In this document: piece after piece, positions 46,445-56,507 of the stretch
How positions within the stretch are numbered: the first letter of the stretch is position 1
Layout: every line of letters starts with the position of its first letter
Assembly: GCA_004554705.1 (NCBI GenBank)
Contig: SFKS01000001.1
Span: 62,001-126,000, forward strand
Source of the DNA: Clostridiales bacterium
GTDB taxonomy: Bacteria > Bacillota > Clostridia > TANB77 > CAG-508
DNA: 64,000 nt
Direction: 5' to 3'
The notes under the pieces: model-generated
Seen by the model: only the letters and a program-made list of their open reading frames with translations
Told to the model about the DNA's origin: nothing
Database searches by the model: none
Position numbers and translations under genes: made by a program

Positions 46445-47755
46445 TTAGTTATGTAGTTTATTTATTATTTCTTCTAAGTCACATTCCTTTTGTTCTCCTG
46501 TTTTCATATTCTTTAGAGTTAATTTCCCTGTTTTTATTTCATTTTCTCCAATAACAATCACATAAGGAATTTTTAATTTGTCTGCATACTTAAATTTAGC
46601 TTTTATTTTTTTGTCATCAAAATATATTTCTGTATTTATGTTGGCTTGTCTTAATTTGTTTGCTATTTCAATAGCTGAAGATATGTCTGATATCATTGAT
46701 ACTATTAATACTTCTGATATTGATTTTTTATTTGATTTTATTAATCCGATATCATTTAGTATAAAAAATAGTCTTGTTAACCCTATTGACATGCCTACTC
46801 CTGGGAATTTTTTATCTGTATAATATTCACTTAAATTGTTATATCTTCCTCCCGAGCATATACTACCTATTGATTTATAATCATTTAGAAATGTTTCATA
46901 TACTGTTCCTGTATAATAATCTAACCCTCGTGCGATGCTTGTGTCTATTGAGAAATAGTCTTCTGGTACATTAAATAAACGTATATATTCTATAACTTTT
47001 TTTAACTCTTGCATACCTTCGAGATATGTTTCATTTTTTATATTTAAGTTTTGTAGTTCTTTTAGTTTATCATCTGTTGTTCCTTTTATTGTTATGAATT
47101 TTATTATTTTTTCTATGTTTTCTTCTGAAAGTGATAGTTCTCTTAGTTCTTCTTTTACTTTTTCTATACCTATTTTTTCTATTTTGTCTATAGTTCTCAT
47201 TATACTCTCTGAAACTTCTTTTGCATCTATTGACTCATACAATCCATTTAAAATTTTTCTGTTGTTTATTTTTATACAAAAGTTATCAAGTCCTAATTTT
47301 CTAAAGATTTCATATATAATACTTGGTATTTCAGCATCATTTATTATATTTAGTTCTCCATCTCCTATAACATCTATATCGCATTGGTAAAACTCTCTGA
47401 ATCTACCTCTTTGTGCACGTTCTCCTCTATATACTTTTCCGATTTGATATCTCCTAAATGGAAAACTGATCTCATTTGAATGTAAAGCTACATATTTTGC
47501 AAGTGGTACAGTTAAATCAAATCTTAATGTTAAATTGCTGTCTCCTTTTGTAAATGAATATAGTTGTTTTTCAGTTTCTCCACCTGCTTTTGCAAGCAAT
47601 ACTTCTGTGCTTTCTATAATTGGCGTATCTATTGGTAGAAAACCGAATTTTTCATATGTTTCTTGTATTGTTTTTCTCATTTGGTTGAATAGAACTTGTT
47701 CTTCTGGTAATAATTCCATAAATCCTGGTAGAGTCTTTGCTATAGTTTTCTGCAT
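46445..47755 (-). CDS. hisS: Histidine--tRNA ligase
   Basis: 436-residue class II synthetase. Motif 1 (PGFMELLPEEQ to TPIIESTEV), motif 2 (YRGERAQRGRFREFYQCDID), the histidine-specific RGLDYYTGTVYE and motif 3 (PGVGMSIGLTRL) are intact, with the C-terminal anticodon-binding domain. It follows relA by 20 bases, the usual relA-hisS arrangement in Firmicutes. No T-box lies between them. Confidence 0.96.
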   Translation of the reverse strand: MQKTIAKTLPGFMELLPEEQVLFNQMRKTIQETYEKFGFLPIDTPIIESTEVLLAKAGGETEKQLYSFTKGDSNLTLRFDLTVPLAKYVALHSNEISFPFRRYQIGKVYRGERAQRGRFREFYQCDIDVIGDGELNIINDAEIPSIIYEIFRKLGLDNFCIKINNRKILNGLYESIDAKEVSESIMRTIDKIEKIGIEKVKEELRELSLSEENIEKIIKFITIKGTTDDKLKELQNLNIKNETYLEGMQELKKVIEYIRLFNVPEDYFSIDTSIARGLDYYTGTVYETFLNDYKSIGSICSGGRYNNLSEYYTDKKFPGVGMSIGLTRLFFILNDIGLIKSNKKSISEVLIVSMISDISSAIEIANKLRQANINTEIYFDDKKIKAKFKYADKLKIPYVIVIGENEIKTGKLTLKNMKTGEQKECDLEEIINKLHN

Positions 47756-47775
47756 ATATTTCCTCCTTTAATTAC

Positions 47776-49969
47776 TTATTTTTTACGTGTAACTTCATAT
47801 ACACTATCTACTTTTCTAATCTGCTTTATAACTTGGTTTAATTGTTCTATGTCTTGTACCTCTAAGGTTATATAAATTGTTGCAATTTTATCCTTGCTTG
47901 TTCTTGTATTTACTCCAATTATATTTACTTTTTTAGACATTATTTCTTTTACAATGTCGGATAATAAACCTGTTCTGTCATTGGCCAGTATTTCCATATC
48001 TACATTGTATGTTACTTTGTTTGTTTCATTATGCCATTCTACCTCTATTATTCTTTCTTCTTCTGACAGTAAATCTTTTAAATTAGTGCAGTCTTTTCTA
48101 TGTATTGAAACTCCTCTACCTTTTGTGATGTATCCTATGATATCGTCTCCTGGTACCGGATTACAACATTTTGAAAACTTAACTAAACAATTGTCTACTC
48201 CTTTGACAGTTACTCCAGATTTAGAAGCTTTTGTTTTCTTAGGTTTTTCTGTTACCAATTCTTGTATTTTTTCTTCTATTACTTCTTCTTCATGTTCTTT
48301 TTTATATTCTTCTAATAGTCTTGTAATTATTTTGTTTGGTGATATTCCTCCAAAGCCTATGCTTGCATACATATCTTCTTGTGTGTTGTAATTATATCTA
48401 TTAAGAACATTTTGTATCCATTCTGGTTTAAATAAGTCGCTGTGTGACATTCCAATTTTTTTTATTTCTTTGTCTAGAATTTCTTTTCCTTTTTCTATGT
48501 TTTCTTCTCTTTCTGTTTTCTTAAACCATTGCTGAATTTTTGTTTTTGCACTAGAGCTTTTTACTATTTTAAGCCAATCTCTACTTGGTCCTTTTGCAGT
48601 ATCTGATGTTATGATTTCTACAATATCTCCACTTTTAAGAGGTGTTACTATTGGCATCATTTTGCTATTTATTTTGCAACCTATCATTTTATGTCCTACT
48701 TCTGCATGTATACTATATGCGAAGTCTATTGGTGTTGCATCTCTTGGCAGTGTTTTTATTTCTCCTCTAGGTGTAAAAACATATACTTCGTCTTCAAATA
48801 GTTCTGTTTTTAATGTTTTTAAAAATTCTGTTGGATCCTGCATATCTTTTTGCCACTCTAGTGTTTCTCTAAGCCATGCTAGTTTGTCTTCCTCCACCAG
48901 CACATTTGATTTTTTAAATTTATTTGCTTCTTTATATGCCCAATGTGCAGCAATACCGTATTCTGCTACTTTGTGCATATCCCATGTACGTACCTGCACT
49001 TCAAATGGAGTACCTTTTGGTCCGAATTAGTGTATTATGTATTGATTGGTACATATTTGGTTTTGGAACTGCTATATAATCTTTAAATCTTCCTGGCATT
49101 GGAGTATATAAATCGTGTACAACTCCTAAAGCTGCATAACAGTCTTTTACTGAATTTACTATTATTCTTAATGCGAATAAGTCATATACTTGGTCTATTG
49201 TTATATTATCTCTCTTCATTTTTCTATATATACTGTATAGATGTTTTGCTCTTCCAGTTACTTCTGCTACTATTTTTTCTTTTTTAAGAGCTATTCGTAT
49301 TTCATCCATAATCTTATTTATGAATTCTATTCTTTCCTCTCTCTTTTTTTCTATACTTAATACAAGTTCTCTATATTCTTCTGGGTATAAATATCTAAAA
49401 GCTAAATCTTCTAGTTCCCATTTTAAAGAGTATATACCAAGCCTATTTGCAAGTGGTGCATAGAGCTCCATTGTTTCTTTTGCATTAGCTATTTGTCTAT
49501 CTCTTTTTAGATTTGAAAGTGTACGCATATTATGTAGTCTGTCAGCAAGTTTTATTAATATTACTCTTATATCCTTTCCCATTGCTAAGAACATTTTTCT
49601 GTAGTTTTCAACCTGTTCTTCTTCTATTGTTACATATTGTATTTTTCCTAATTTTGTGACTCCTGCAACCATTTCTGCAATTTCATTTCCGAAATTTTTT
49701 TCAATATCTTCATTTGTAACATTTGTATCTTCAACTACATCATGCAATAGTGCCGCACAAATTGTTGCATCATCTAATTGCAAATCTGCTAAAATATATG
49801 CTACATTTAATGGATGTATTATATAGTCTTCTCCTGACAATCTTTTTTGTCCACGATGATGCTCTTCTGCAAACTTATATGCTTTTAATATTAATGTCGT
49901 GTTAGTTTTTCTTTTATTCATTTTCATTCTTTTTATTAGATCATCAATTGTCTTGTTGTTACTTTCCAT
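47776..49969 (-). CDS. relA: Bifunctional (p)ppGpp synthetase/hydrolase, interrupted by a +1 frameshift at CGG
   Basis: Rel enzyme making and degrading the alarmone (p)ppGpp. The first 315 codons hold the HD hydrolase domain (His52, His76-Asp77, KLADRLHNMRTL) and most of the synthetase domain (GRAKHLYSIYRKM, YQSIHNT). Codon 316 is CGG (49022-49024). The original frame ends seven codons later; skipping the C restores LIGPKGTPFEVQVRTWDMH, where GPKG and the QxRT motif are conserved. TGS, zinc-finger (CCNPVPGD) and ACT domains follow, giving 730 residues, a normal length. Unshifted translation would give hydrolase with a broken synthetase. The gene lies between recJ and hisS. Confidence 0.95.
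49022..49024 (-). other. CGG codon at the +1 frameshift site of relA
   Basis: Coding sequence ACA CTA ATT CGG ACC AAA AGG. Dropping the C gives ATT GGA CCA AAA GGT, encoding IGPKG, the conserved Rel synthetase sequence. The conserved glycine is read from GGA. Confidence 0.85.
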
Positions 49970-50022
49970 AAATTATAACTATCCTTTCTAAATCTGTGAC
50001 TAAAGAAGTGTTTCTTTGGCAC

Positions 50023-51711
50023 TTAAATTGATTTCATTATATCTTTTAAATTTATTTGTATTTGTTCTTGTCCATTATATGCGTTTGTTTCTATTGTCCC
50101 TACTATATCAACTTTATCTCCTATTAAGTATTCATTAGAAAGTTCTCCTAAGTTGAAGCCTATTGCATTTACTATTTCATTATCATCTTTTAACATTAAT
50201 TTCAGGTGTTTTCCCTCTGATAGTGCCCTTATTGATGTGATTTTTAGGTTTTTATATATTACTAACGGTTGTTTGTTTTTTTCTCCAAATGGTTCCAATA
50301 GTTTTATTTGTTCTATTGTTTTTTTATTTAATTCTTTTTTTGTTATTTCACAGTCTATATTTATTACTGGTATTAGTTGTTTTACATTTTTTGCCTTTGA
50401 TATTTCTTCAAAATATTTTTTAAAGTCATTAATTTTTTCTTTTTCCAAAGATAGTCCTACTGCCATCTCATGTCCACCATATTTTTTTAAGAATTGTGAG
50501 CTATCTACTAGTGCTTGGTGCAAATCAAATCCCGGAACACTTCTGCCTGAACCTTTGCCTTCATCTCCTTCTATACATATTAATATTGTAGGTTTATAAA
50601 ATTTTTCAGTAATTCTTGAAGCTACAATTCCAATTACTCCATGGTGCCAGTTTTCACTTGCTAATACTATACTGTTAAGCTCCTTCAAATTTTCTGTTTC
50701 TATTTTTTTTATTGCTTGTTCAAATATGTTTTTTTCTGTTTCTTGACGTTCTGAATTATATCTTTCTAGTTTTTTTGTTATTTCCTTTGCTTCTTCAAGA
50801 TTTTCTGTAAGGAATAATTGCAAAGCTTCTTCTTGTTTTCCCATTCTACCACAAGCATTTATTCTTGGTGCTATAGCGAAGGATATCATGGTTGAATCTA
50901 TATTTTTATATTTTGTTTCACTTATCAATTCTTTTAGTCCAATGTTCTTTGTGCATTCAACAAGCATTAATCCAAGTTTAGCTATTACTCTATTCTCGTC
51001 TACAAGAGGAACTATATCTGATATTGTTCCTATACATACTATGTCTAGGTATTTTAGATATTCCTTTTCATCTAATCCTAGTTTTTTTGATATAGCCTGT
51101 ATTAGTTTAAATACTACTCCTACTCCTGCTAGTCCTCTAAAAGGATACGTGTTGTCTCTGCGTTTTGGGTTTATTATTGCATATGCAGCAGGAAGTTCAT
51201 CTAGTTGTTCATGATGGTCTGTTACTATTGTTTCTATCCCTTTACTATTAGCTAACTTGATTTCTTCTATTCCAGAAACTCCACAGTCAACTGTTATCAT
51301 TAATTTATATTTCTTTTGTGCAATCTCTTGTATTGCATCTACATTTAGTCCGTATCCTTCTTCTAATCTATTTGGTATGTAATAGTCTGTTTCTAGTCCT
51401 CTTTCCTGTAAAAACTTTTTCAATACTGTAATACTTGTTATGCCATCAACATCATAGTCTCCATAAATTATTGTTTTTTCTTTGTTTTTGATTGCCTGCA
51501 TTATTCTATCTGTTGCTTTTTCCATATCTAGCATTAAAAATGGATCATGAAAATCGTTTCGTTTTGGTTGCAAGAATATATCAATTTGGCTATCATCTAC
51601 AATGTTTCTGTTTATCAATATTTGAGCTAATAATGTAGATATGTTATGCTTTTCTGAAATTTGTTTTACTAATTCTTTGTTTTGTTCATAATATTGCCAT
51701 TTTTTCTTCAT
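50023..51711 (-). CDS. recJ: Single-stranded-DNA-specific exonuclease RecJ
   Basis: 562-residue 5'-3' exonuclease of the DHH family. Catalytic motifs are complete: IIYGDYDVDGITS, TVDCGVSG, TDHHEQL, then the DHHA1 part with GHEMAVGLSL, and an OB-like C-terminal domain. It acts in recombination and mismatch repair. The size matches shorter Firmicute RecJ forms. It lies 53 bases upstream of relA and probably shares its transcript. Confidence 0.95.
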   Translation of the reverse strand: MKKKWQYYEQNKELVKQISEKHNISTLLAQILINRNIVDDSQIDIFLQPKRNDFHDPFLMLDMEKATDRIMQAIKNKEKTIIYGDYDVDGITSITVLKKFLQERGLETDYYIPNRLEEGYGLNVDAIQEIAQKKYKLMITVDCGVSGIEEIKLANSKGIETIVTDHHEQLDELPAAYAIINPKRRDNTYPFRGLAGVGVVFKLIQAISKKLGLDEKEYLKYLDIVCIGTISDIVPLVDENRVIAKLGLMLVECTKNIGLKELISETKYKNIDSTMISFAIAPRINACGRMGKQEEALQLFLTENLEEAKEITKKLERYNSERQETEKNIFEQAIKKIETENLKELNSIVLASENWHHGVIGIVASRITEKFYKPTILICIEGDEGKGSGRSVPGFDLHQALVDSSQFLKKYGGHEMAVGLSLEKEKINDFKKYFEEISKAKNVKQLIPVINIDCEITKKELNKKTIEQIKLLEPFGEKNKQPLVIYKNLKITSIRALSEGKHLKLMLKDDNEIVNAIGFNLGELSNEYLIGDKVDIVGTIETNAYNGQEQIQINLKDIMKSI

Positions 51712-51790
51712 AAAATGTCCTCGTTCCTTTTTAAGTGTAGCTTTGCATACATTTTTTGTAGTTATTATAATTGTAATTCATATATTTTTA

Positions 51791-52504
51791 TTATTTCAGT
51801 TCTATTCTTGGGTTGTCTTGAATTGTGTATTCTGCCTTTGGTAGAATTCTTTTTTCTGCTGGTACAAAATTTCTTACTTGTACTGTTGGTAATATCCATG
51901 TATAAGGTCCTATACAGGTTCCTGGTAGTGTAGTACAATTTGCTCCTAATCTTGTAGTATCTCCTATAACCGCTCCAAAGAAATCTGTTCCTGTATCGTA
52001 TTTTGTTCCATCTATTTTTATTTCTATATTTTTTTGATCAAATCTTCTGTTAGCAAGTATTATTCCACTACCTATTCTTGTTGATTTTCCAAGAATACTA
52101 TCACCTACAAACGCTAAGCTTGCTACTTTTGCTTTATTCTGCAATATTGAGTGTTTTACTTCTGATGCATGACCTACAACACAATTATCTCCTATAATAG
52201 AGCCTGGTCTTATTAAAGCTCCTGATTGAATTTCAACATTTTTTCCTATTAGTACGGGTCCTTGTATTGTTACATTTGAGCCAATTTTTGTTCCTTCATC
52301 TATAAAATAATTGCCTTTTATTGAAACGAATTCTCCAATTTCTTCTGCTTTATTAATTTGTATATTTTTATCTACAATCTTTTTCTTTATATAGTCATTT
52401 ATTTTGCTTAGAGGTTCCCAAATATAAGTGCAGTTTTCAAATAATTCGTTATGTCTAAATTCCTCCATATGTTCAAAATAATATTTTAATTCTAGTTCCT
52501 TCAT
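51791..52504 (-). CDS. Left-handed beta-helix (hexapeptide) transferase-like protein
   Basis: 237-residue protein related to the C-terminal half of GlmU. An N-terminal helical part precedes repeated hexapeptide turns (IGSNVTIQGPVLIGKNVEI, LIRPGSIIGDNCVVGHASEVK, VIGDTTRLGANCTTLPG) that build a trimeric left-handed beta-helix. The VGHASEVK and LGANCTTLPG stretches resemble the acetyltransferase and nucleotidyltransferase-associated region. No uridylyltransferase domain is present. It may acetylate a sugar nucleotide. It lies 19 bases downstream of the KAP NTPase gene. Confidence 0.8.
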   Translation of the reverse strand: MKELELKYYFEHMEEFRHNELFENCTYIWEPLSKINDYIKKKIVDKNIQINKAEEIGEFVSIKGNYFIDEGTKIGSNVTIQGPVLIGKNVEIQSGALIRPGSIIGDNCVVGHASEVKHSILQNKAKVASLAFVGDSILGKSTRIGSGIILANRRFDQKNIEIKIDGTKYDTGTDFFGAVIGDTTRLGANCTTLPGTCIGPYTWILPTVQVRNFVPAEKRILPKAEYTIQDNPRIELK

Positions 52505-52523
52505 ATTTATTTTCCTTTCTCAA

Positions 52524-54476
52524 CTATTTTATATCATTATTCATCAAATTTATAATGTTTTCAAGGTCTTTTTGTAGTTCTACTAGCATTACTGTTTTTA
52601 TAGTTGTCTCTTTTCCTTTTAAATATTGTTCTACTATTTCTTTTAATTTTGTGATGTTCTTTAATTCTGGTTTTAATTCTTGTGTATGTTTCTTTGCTCT
52701 TTCTACGAGTTTCTCTTTTATTATCATTATATCTTCATTGCTTGCACATAATATTCTTTGAAATAATTGGTATGGATCATAATATTTTAATATTGGTATT
52801 TTCATACATTCTTCGTCAAATTTTTCGTAGAAGACTTCCATTTTCATAGGAATAGCTTTTAATACATCATTTGCTTTTTCTGTGTACATTTTGTCTTTTA
52901 GTGTATTGTTTAAAGCATAGAAATGCTTTAGTATTTCTTCTATATCTATATTTTCTTCACTTAATGCAAGATTGTTTAATTCTTTGTCTGCATCTTCTAT
53001 ATACTCTGAGTGTAATGAAGCTAAATTCATTCCATTAAAGAATATTGTTTTTATTGTAGATGTCTTATAATCTATTAAACCTCTTTGTACAAAGTAAGTG
53101 AAATATACGAATAATTTTGTTGTATCTATTAGGTTTATTTCACCTTTTTTTACCTCCTCAATCACTTCTGTAATTACTTCTGGAAATTGGTCATCAGATA
53201 TTTTCCAAAACTCCTCTGTTAGTAGTCTTTTATATCCAGGCAATTTTTCTGTATCTACTGTGTTTATTACATCCTCCATATCTTCTTTGAATTTCTTGGT
53301 ATCAAAGATTCTTGTTCTCACATACATTTCTATGAATTTAAAAAATCTATATTCTGCTTTAAAATTGTAGTAATAATTATTGTCGAATTCTTTTATATAA
53401 AACTGTCTATTATCTGCAAATACTTTTGAAGATATTACAGTTTCTTTATATTCTTCATTACTTTGTATATGAACAAATTTGTCTTTTGTTATTTTTCCCG
53501 CTTTAATTTCAAAGGATATTGCTATGGTAAATATAAGCATTGTTTGCAATACTCTATAATTTATGTTTGGGTAGTTTTTATTTACCTTTTCATAGATTTT
53601 TTTGAAGTCATTTAGAGAATGTTTTAATATTCTAAGATTTTTTGTTCCGCTTTTATTGAAGGTATTTATAATATATGGTGTGTTTTCTCTTAAAAAACGT
53701 ATTAGCTCCTTATCATTTTCATATCTCATCAGGATTCCGTTTATTATATAGTTGAATTCTGGTCTATATTCAAAGGTTTCTCCTATTAATTTTTCTTTTA
53801 TTCTTTCGTAGTCATTTGCTTTATCAAATACGTATTCAATTTTGTCTTGAATTCTTTCGACCATTGGCTTGTCTTCATTGGATAATTTTCCTTCTTTATC
53901 TAATATATATGTTGCTATAAAGGTTTTCATTTCTAAATTATTATTTTTTAGCTTTGTTGCAAGTTCTTTTTCATTGCATATAATTATAGTTTTTATGTGA
54001 TCGTGTTCTACAAAATTGTTAATATATCCTAGTATGTCAATAACATCAACATTAGCTCTTTCCAAGTCATCAAAACATAACACTTTATCGTCTGTAGTGA
54101 AGAAATTTCCATAATTAATTTTTTCTCCGTTTGCATTTGCACCAAATGAGGTCGCCATATTTATTCCTGTTTTTGCATATTCTGGTATTGAATGTTTTTC
54201 TGATAGTTCTTTATGTTTTTTTACATTTTTATCCATAAGTTGTGTTGTTTCAATAAATATTTTTTTACTAATTTCTTCTAGATTTGATATTCCATATAAA
54301 GACATGTAAATGGTTGAATATTTTTTTCCATTAAATTGCATACCATCAATTTTAGGTTTTATTTTATTATTCCAAAAGTATGTTTTTCCACTTCCCCATT
54401 CTCCATTTATCATTATTGCATAGTCAGTGTAATCTGATCTTATATAATCCAATATACTTTCAACTAAATCCTCCAT
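52524..54476 (-). CDS. KAP-family P-loop NTPase
   Basis: 650-residue cytosolic NTPase. The P-loop is MINGEWGSGKTYFW near residue 22 and Walker B is KVLCFDDLERANVDV near residue 130, both typical of KAP-type NTPases. The long C-terminal part (residues 250-650) is helical and of unknown function; no membrane helix is evident, unlike classical KAP proteins. Related proteins occur in prophages and in anti-phage loci and act as sensors or gatekeepers. Here the gene sits between comF (15 bases upstream) and the hexapeptide gene (19 bases downstream) in a housekeeping operon. Codon use looks like its neighbours. Role unknown. Confidence 0.75.
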   Translation of the reverse strand: MEDLVESILDYIRSDYTDYAIMINGEWGSGKTYFWNNKIKPKIDGMQFNGKKYSTIYMSLYGISNLEEISKKIFIETTQLMDKNVKKHKELSEKHSIPEYAKTGINMATSFGANANGEKINYGNFFTTDDKVLCFDDLERANVDVIDILGYINNFVEHDHIKTIIICNEKELATKLKNNNLEMKTFIATYILDKEGKLSNEDKPMVERIQDKIEYVFDKANDYERIKEKLIGETFEYRPEFNYIINGILMRYENDKELIRFLRENTPYIINTFNKSGTKNLRILKHSLNDFKKIYEKVNKNYPNINYRVLQTMLIFTIAISFEIKAGKITKDKFVHIQSNEEYKETVISSKVFADNRQFYIKEFDNNYYYNFKAEYRFFKFIEMYVRTRIFDTKKFKEDMEDVINTVDTEKLPGYKRLLTEEFWKISDDQFPEVITEVIEEVKKGEINLIDTTKLFVYFTYFVQRGLIDYKTSTIKTIFFNGMNLASLHSEYIEDADKELNNLALSEENIDIEEILKHFYALNNTLKDKMYTEKANDVLKAIPMKMEVFYEKFDEECMKIPILKYYDPYQLFQRILCASNEDIMIIKEKLVERAKKHTQELKPELKNITKLKEIVEQYLKGKETTIKTVMLVELQKDLENIINLMNNDIK

Positions 54477-54491
54477 TAAAGCCTCCTTTGT

Positions 54492-55133
54492 TCAATCTGT
54501 GGCAATTGTAAGTATTACAATTTCTTTTGCACCCGCTTTTTTGAGCATTTTGCTACATTCATTAACTGTACTTCCAGTAGTAAATATATCATCAAATAAT
54601 ATGATGTTTTTGTCTTTTATTCTCTCTGGATATTTAATTTTAAAAGCACCTTTTATATTCTTTTTTCTTTGTTCTTTTGTTAATAAACTTTGTTTTTTTG
54701 TATCTATAATTTTTGTTAAATTATTTTTTTCCAAGCATATTCCTAATGTTTTTGCTAGTTTTTTAGCTATTAATTCTGATTGGTTGTAGCCTCTTGCTAA
54801 TTTATGTTTTTTAAACATAGGAACGTATAATATTATATCATATTTTTTTAAAAAACTATATATTTTTTCATTTTTTATTACCATTTTTTCAAAAGTCTCT
54901 CCTAGATAGGCCTTTTCTCTAAATTTATAGTCTATTATTCTTTCTCTTATTATGTTTTCATATTTAAAAAGTTTTATTTGATAATCAAAATACTTATTTT
55001 TATTTTTTCTATAATTTTCTATTTTATTTATTTCATATTGCTTTATTTTTATTTCACATTTTTTGCATATGTATTTTTTGTTGATTTCTCCGCAAATTCC
55101 ACATGTAGGAGGATAAATTATATCTAATAGCAT
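54492..55133 (-). CDS. comF: ComF family phosphoribosyltransferase-like protein
   Basis: 213-residue protein with an N-terminal double zinc-finger (CGICGE and CKKCE) and a C-terminal phosphoribosyltransferase fold with the PRPP loop NIILFDDIFTTGSTVNEC. ComF is needed for DNA uptake during transformation in competent Firmicutes, though many non-competent species keep it. The gene begins the operon that runs to hisS. Confidence 0.9.
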   Translation of the reverse strand: MLLDIIYPPTCGICGEINKKYICKKCEIKIKQYEINKIENYRKNKNKYFDYQIKLFKYENIIRERIIDYKFREKAYLGETFEKMVIKNEKIYSFLKKYDIILYVPMFKKHKLARGYNQSELIAKKLAKTLGICLEKNNLTKIIDTKKQSLLTKEQRKKNIKGAFKIKYPERIKDKNIILFDDIFTTGSTVNECSKMLKKAGAKEIVILTIATD

Positions 55134-55197
55134 TTGTTACCTTCTTTCACAATTTTACATAAATTTTAATACTATATATTAAACTAGGAGGTATGTT

Positions 55198-55344
55198 ATG
55201 AGAATTTTTAAAAAAACTTTGGCTGTGTGCTTAATTGGTTTAGGTTTAGGAATTTTGCTTGTTATACTACTTCCTTTTACTGGTTGGTTATTTCTTATTG
55301 GGTTTATTGTTGTTTGCCTTGGTTTATCTTGGCTTTGTTGTTAA
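55198..55344 (+). CDS. 48-residue hydrophobic membrane peptide upstream of spoVM
   Basis: Plus-strand gene with a TAGGAGG ribosome site. The product starts with basic residues (MRIFKKT) and holds two hydrophobic stretches separated by LPFTGWL, ending in SWLCC. Similar tiny two-helix proteins occur in spore-forming Clostridia without assigned function. It lies 27 bases upstream of spoVM in the same direction, suggesting a shared sporulation transcript. Confidence 0.65.
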   Translation: MRIFKKTLAVCLIGLGLGILLVILLPFTGWLFLIGFIVVCLGLSWLCC

Positions 55345-55371
55345 TTTTGTATAGAAGGAGAGTGTTTGATT

Positions 55372-55449
55372 ATGACAATTGTTGTTAAAAAAGTTCCTAG
55401 ATTTTTGAGGGGTTTTGTTAAACTAATTTTTGGAATTAAAGAAAAATAA
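55372..55449 (+). CDS. spoVM: Stage V sporulation protein M (25-residue peptide)
   Basis: 25-residue amphipathic peptide with a core VPRFLRGFVKLIFG that aligns with Bacillus SpoVM (LPKFLGGIVRAMLG) at the proline, the Phe-Leu, the glycines and the basic positions. SpoVM recognises the convex forespore membrane and anchors SpoIVA to start spore-coat assembly. A GAAGGAGAG ribosome site precedes the ATG. As in Bacillus, the neighbour is rpmB, here convergent. The gene is easily missed because of its size. Confidence 0.85.
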   Translation: MTIVVKKVPRFLRGFVKLIFGIKEK

Positions 55450-55496
55450 GTTAAAAATTGAACTTAGATTTAATGATGTAATATTGAATTACATAC

Positions 55497-55529
55497 AAAA
55501 CAAGAGCAAGAAAGCTTGCTCTTTGTTTT
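55497..55529. terminator. Bidirectional terminator between spoVM and rpmB
   Basis: AAAACAAGAGCAAG pairs with CTTGCTCTTTGTTTT around an AAAG loop, with A- and T-runs outside. Confidence 0.85.
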
Positions 55530-55535
55530 TGTATA

Positions 55536-55733
55536 TTAAGCTTTTTTTACTTTTCCTGCACGTAAACATTTTGCACAAACATTTATCTTTTTTGGTTGAC
55601 CATCTACCATTGCTTTTACTGTTCTAATATTTGGTTTAAATGTTCTTGATGTTCTTTTACTTATATGTGAACGTGTTATACTTAATTTGTTTCCGTAATT
55701 AACTGATTTATCGCATATATCACATTTTGCCAT
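55536..55733 (-). CDS. rpmB: 50S ribosomal protein L28
   Basis: 65-residue ribosomal protein of the zinc-binding (C+) type: CDIC near the N-terminus and CAKC near the C-terminus. NYGNKLSITRSHISKRTSRTFKPNI is the family core. It stands alone with a GGAGG site, next to spoVM as in other Firmicutes. Confidence 0.96.
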   Translation of the reverse strand: MAKCDICDKSVNYGNKLSITRSHISKRTSRTFKPNIRTVKAMVDGQPKKINVCAKCLRAGKVKKA

Positions 55734-55828
55734 TTCTATCGCACCTCCTAATGATTGTTATTAAAATTCACTATTATTTAGTTTAGCACAGATTTTGTAA
55801 AATTACAAGTAGTAATTTGTATTTTTTA

Positions 55829-56455
55829 CTACTTTGTTCCAAATATTCTATCTCCTGCATCACCAAGTCCTGGTAATATGTATGCTTTTTCATTTAGTTT
55901 CCTGTCAATTGATGTACAATATATTTGAACATCTGGGTGTTTTTCTTCTATAGCTTTTATTCCTTCAGGTGATGCTATTATACATAAAAATTTTAATTTT
56001 TTTACTCCTTTTTCTTTTAGTAATTCTATTGCATCTAATCCTGACCCTCCTGTTGCAAGCATTGGATCTAATATCAAAACTTCTCTTTTCTCTATATCTT
56101 TTGGAACCTTAAAGAAATATACATTTGGTTTAAATGTTTCTTCGTCTCTATACATACCTATATGACCAATTTTTGCATTTGGTACCATATTTATTATTCC
56201 ATCTAGCATTCCTGTTCCTGCTCTTAAAATTGGTACAAAGGCGTAATTGTCTTCATTTAGTTTTCTTGTTTTCATTTTCTCCATTGGTGTTTCAATCTCT
56301 GTTTCATACATTTTTGCATCTTTTAAAGCTTCATAACAAAGTAATTCTCCTAATTCAGAAATTATTTCTCTAAACTCTTTTGTTCCTGTTTTTTTGTCTC
56401 TTAGTATTGCTAATTTGTGTTCAATTAATGGATGTTTTAATTCGATTGCTTTCAT
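55829..56455 (-). CDS. upp: Uracil phosphoribosyltransferase
   Basis: 208-residue salvage enzyme forming UMP from uracil and PRPP. The PRPP motif LILDPMLATGGSGLDAIELL and the uracil-binding C-terminal ILPGLGDAGDRIFGTK are intact, and the N-terminus (HPLIEHKLAILRDKKTGTKEF) is typical. A hairpin with a T-run follows at about 55795-55825. It is separated from argS by about 50 bases. Confidence 0.97.
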   Translation of the reverse strand: MKAIELKHPLIEHKLAILRDKKTGTKEFREIISELGELLCYEALKDAKMYETEIETPMEKMKTRKLNEDNYAFVPILRAGTGMLDGIINMVPNAKIGHIGMYRDEETFKPNVYFFKVPKDIEKREVLILDPMLATGGSGLDAIELLKEKGVKKLKFLCIIASPEGIKAIEEKHPDVQIYCTSIDRKLNEKAYILPGLGDAGDRIFGTK

Positions 56456-56507
56456 AAAAATATACCTCCTATTTTTTATATTTTTCTGTCATCTGATTTC
56501 TGTCTTT

